DNA of 7,288 bases, from the NCBI GenBank assembly GCA_023400335.1, contig JAEXFF010000251.1, positions 1 through 7,288 of the forward strand, written 5' to 3'. Below, piece by piece: positions 4,928 to 7,288 of this stretch. The translations under genes and the position numbers were made by a program. Positions within the stretch are counted from its first letter, which is position 1. Each line of letters begins with the position of its first letter. Origin of the DNA: Bacteroidota bacterium (GTDB lineage: Bacteria; Bacteroidota; Bacteroidia; Bacteroidales; Marinifilaceae). Under the pieces are notes generated by a model. It made no database searches, was not told the DNA's origin, and saw only the letters and a list, made by a program, of their open reading frames with translations.

Positions 4928-7075
4928 ATGAAAAAGATTTGTTTGGGTTTATGTATATTTATCTGTTTATCGGTGAAATCTTCTCCGATATATGAATTGT
5001 TGGAACGGATAGAACCGGGCAGTGCGCAGAAATTTAAAATCGAGCGGATAGAAGGACCGTCTGACTTTTTTGAGTTGGATCAGGCCGGGGATAAAGTGGT
5101 CGTGAGGGGAAATAATTATGTGAGTATTGCTACCGGTATTAACTGGTATTTGAAGTATTATGCAGGAATTCACCTTTCCTGGAATGGTATGAAGGCGAAA
5201 TTACCTGCTGTTTTACCACCTGTAAAGGAAAAAGAAAGGCGTGAAACAGATTTGAAATACCGGTATGACTTCAATTACTGCACTTATTCTTATTCGATGG
5301 CTTTTTGGGACTGGGAAAGATGGGAACAGGAATTGGACTGGATGGCACTTCACGGGATCAATATGGCTTTGGCTTTGACGGGTATGGAAATGATATGGCA
5401 TAATGTTTTACAGCAGTTAGGGTATACGGAGGAAGAGATTGGACAATTCATTGCCGGGCCGGGATTTCTGGCCTGGTGGCATATGAATAACCTGGAAGGT
5501 TGGGGAGGACCGAACCCGGAGAGCTGGTATCAGCAGCAAATGCATTTGCAGCACCGTATTCTGAACCGGATGAGGGAATATGGGATCGAACCGGTATTTC
5601 CGGGGTATGCCGGGATGTTGCCTCATAATGCGCATGAGAAATTGGGTATAGAAGTAAAGGATCCGGGAGGATGGTGCGGATATCAGCGTCCGGCTTTTTT
5701 GCAACCGGAAGATCCTGCCTTCAGGCGAATTGCAGGTTTGTATTATACCGAGATGGAAAAGAGGTTCGGGAAAGCGAAATTTTACGGAATGGATCCTTTT
5801 CACGAGGGAGGGAATATACAGGGCGTAAACCTGACTTTAGCTGCTCAATCTGTACTGCAGGCTATGAAGGAGGCTAATCCTGAAGCTGTATGGGTGATGC
5901 AGGCCTGGCAGGCCAATCCCCGTCAGGAGATCATCACTTCTTTATCTCAGGGGGATGTGCTGGTTCTGGATTTATCCAGTGAAAACCGTCCGATGTGGGG
6001 GGACCGGGAATCGGTATGGTATAGGGAGAAGGGATTTGAGGGACAGGACTGGCTTTATTGTATGCTATTGAATTTTGGAGGGAATATTGGAATGTATGGC
6101 CGGATGGACCGGGTGGTGGATGGATTTTATGCGGCTTCCCGTCATCCGGATGCAGCTTCCCTGAAAGGGGTGGGGATGACGATGGAAGGTATTGAGAATA
6201 ATCCGGTTATGTATGAACTGTTACTGGAATTGCCTTGGCGGAAGACCCCTTTTACGAAAGAAGAATGGTTGCGCGGCTATGTGAAAGCCCGCTACGGAAA
6301 AGATGACCCCCGTTTACAGGAGGCTTGGCAGATATTGGGAAGAACTGTATATAATTGTCCTGTTGTGCAGGAGGGAACTACGGAGTCTGTTTTCTGTGCC
6401 CGCCCTGCATTGGCTATTTCCGGAGCTTCTTCCTGGGGAACGTCTGAAATGTATTATGCTCCCGGAGAAACCAGAAGAGTAGCGGCACTTTTTCTGGAGG
6501 TGAGCGGGCAATATAAAGGGAATAATAATTTTGAATATGATTTGGCAGATATCATGCGTCAGGCGATTGCCGATAAAGGAAATGTTTTGCAGAAAAAAGT
6601 TACTGAAGCCTACCGGGCACAGGATAAAATGGCTTTCCGGAGTTTGAGCCGGGAGTTTTTACAATTGATTCTTTGGCAGGATTCCCTTTTAGCTACGCGT
6701 CCGGAATTTCGGCTGGGGACTTGGTTGGCAAGAGCAAAGGCAAAAGGGGAGACCGAAACAGAGAAGCAGCTTTATGAATGGAATGCCCGGGTACAGATTA
6801 CGACCTGGGGAAATCGTAAGGCTGCTGATGAAGGAGGCTTGAGGGATTATTCTCATCGGGAATGGGCCGGTCTTTTAAAGGATTTTTATTATCCCCGCTG
6901 GAAGGCTTATTTTGATTTACTGGAAAGGCGTTTGGAAGGAGAGGAAGTGGAGGATATCGATTGGTATGTATTGGAGGAGCCCTGGACCCTTAGGAATAAT
7001 AGCTATGATTCTGTTGCGGAAGGAAATATTACGGAAGTAGCTCCTTTCCTGTTCCGGGAGATTTTTGGGGATTAA
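4928..7075 (+). CDS. Secreted alpha-N-acetylglucosaminidase, GH89 (NAGLU family)
   Basis: The 715-residue enzyme removes alpha-linked terminal N-acetylglucosamine. Residues 1-19 form a signal peptide (KK, hydrophobic core, SVKSSP), with no lipobox, so export to the periplasm or beyond is expected. The N-terminal small domain spans about 20-105 and the catalytic barrel about 110-440, beginning YRYDFNYCTYSYSMAFWDWE (111-130), then GINMALALTGMEMIWHNV (143-160) and FPGYAGMLPHN (224-234). The two catalytic glutamates expected from human NAGLU and clostridial GH89 structures are visible as E293 in YGMDPFHEGGN and E420 in VGMTMEGIENNPVMYEL. An all-helical C-terminal domain follows to the end. Length matches human NAGLU (743) without the extra modules of clostridial GH89 proteins. 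AGGA lies five bases before the ATG, a good ribosome site. Substrate could be heparan-type ends, given the HGSNAT-like neighbour, or GlcNAc-alpha-1,4-Gal of mucin. No sulfatase, lyase or SusCD pair is in view. Confidence 0.95.
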   Translation: MKKICLGLCIFICLSVKSSPIYELLERIEPGSAQKFKIERIEGPSDFFELDQAGDKVVVRGNNYVSIATGINWYLKYYAGIHLSWNGMKAKLPAVLPPVKEKERRETDLKYRYDFNYCTYSYSMAFWDWERWEQELDWMALHGINMALALTGMEMIWHNVLQQLGYTEEEIGQFIAGPGFLAWWHMNNLEGWGGPNPESWYQQQMHLQHRILNRMREYGIEPVFPGYAGMLPHNAHEKLGIEVKDPGGWCGYQRPAFLQPEDPAFRRIAGLYYTEMEKRFGKAKFYGMDPFHEGGNIQGVNLTLAAQSVLQAMKEANPEAVWVMQAWQANPRQEIITSLSQGDVLVLDLSSENRPMWGDRESVWYREKGFEGQDWLYCMLLNFGGNIGMYGRMDRVVDGFYAASRHPDAASLKGVGMTMEGIENNPVMYELLLELPWRKTPFTKEEWLRGYVKARYGKDDPRLQEAWQILGRTVYNCPVVQEGTTESVFCARPALAISGASSWGTSEMYYAPGETRRVAALFLEVSGQYKGNNNFEYDLADIMRQAIADKGNVLQKKVTEAYRAQDKMAFRSLSREFLQLILWQDSLLATRPEFRLGTWLARAKAKGETETEKQLYEWNARVQITTWGNRKAADEGGLRDYSHREWAGLLKDFYYPRWKAYFDLLERRLEGEEVEDIDWYVLEEPWTLRNNSYDSVAEGNITEVAPFLFREIFGD

Positions 7076-7288
7076 CGGCACGGAATGATTGATTAACGTT
7101 TGTTATCCGACTTGCTGTTGATGAACTTCCGGCTTGGATATAAGGATTAATGTAAAATATAAGTAGATTTCTTTTGTCGTCTTTTCCCTTCGGTCTGTTG
7201 TATTTGCCGGTCTGATGCTCCACTCGCTTTTTCGTAATTCGTCCTGCGTTAAAACGCCGATACTTCCTCCTTTTAGTCAGGCTTTGCC
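7076..7288. other. Right-edge intergenic sequence, no supported gene
   Basis: After the GH89 stop there is no clear terminator hairpin with a T run. An 8-base direct repeat, gattaacg, occurs at 7070-7077 and 7091-7098. On the minus strand two overlapping frames stay open from near the right edge. One, 7106-7276, has no start codon; its residues include GGSIGVLTQDELRKSEW. The other is Arg/Lys-rich, is open from the right edge and stops inside the GH89 gene near 7029. Neither can be assigned. They could be the tail of something beyond the edge, a repeat element, or chance. Confidence 0.4.

Noticed and set aside
4928..4990. Lipoprotein signal on the GH89 protein because of cysteines at 5, 9 and 13
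   Set aside because: None of the cysteines is preceded by a lipobox at the end of the hydrophobic core; an ordinary signal peptide cut near residues 18-20 fits better.
5417..5803. Minus-strand 128-codon ORF inside the GH89 gene
   Set aside because: It is antisense to the catalytic barrel region of GH89 and its sequence follows from the codon pattern of that gene.

Overview
The window looks like chromosomal DNA of an anaerobic, probably gut-associated Bacteroidetes, most likely Bacteroidales. The reasons are A/T-rich start regions that mostly lack Shine-Dalgarno sites, a moderate G+C content, and a secreted GH89 glycosidase beside a COG4299-type acyltransferase. I cannot name the species. The window holds two divergently transcribed units separated by about 550 bp.

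The left unit is on the minus strand, read right to left from about 3450 to 1. It is a sulfur and methionine cluster: a SAM-I riboswitch (3347-3450), a DUF39/COG1900 homocysteine biosynthesis protein (1937-3088), a NIL-domain plus 2x[4Fe-4S] ferredoxin protein (1470-1886), a UPF0280/COG2122 ApbE-like protein (569-1318), and the first 136 codons of cobalamin-dependent methionine synthase metH (1-408, running off the left edge). In methanogens and sulfate reducers these three protein families make homocysteine by reductive sulfuration of aspartate semialdehyde, without O-acyl-homoserine. Here they appear to sit under SAM control, upstream of the enzyme that methylates homocysteine. This is the most interesting system in the window: the riboswitch and metH each support a methionine role for the three poorly characterised genes. 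The 160-bp gap before metH contains a second, unidentified structured element with some cobalamin-riboswitch-like sequence blocks.

The right unit is on the plus strand. It encodes a polytopic membrane acyltransferase of the NagX/HGSNAT family (3642-4799), then a secreted alpha-N-acetylglucosaminidase of family GH89 (4928-7075). These are homologues of two enzymes that act in sequence in human lysosomal heparan sulfate breakdown: HGSNAT acetylates terminal glucosamine and NAGLU removes the resulting GlcNAc. The adjacency suggests a periplasmic version of the same two-step trimming, although mucin alpha-GlcNAc is another possible substrate for the GH89 enzyme.

The long riboswitch leader (3089-3346), the gap at 4800-4927 and the right edge (7076-7288) contain only weakly supported small open frames and hairpins. 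No tRNA, rRNA, mobile element or CRISPR array was seen.
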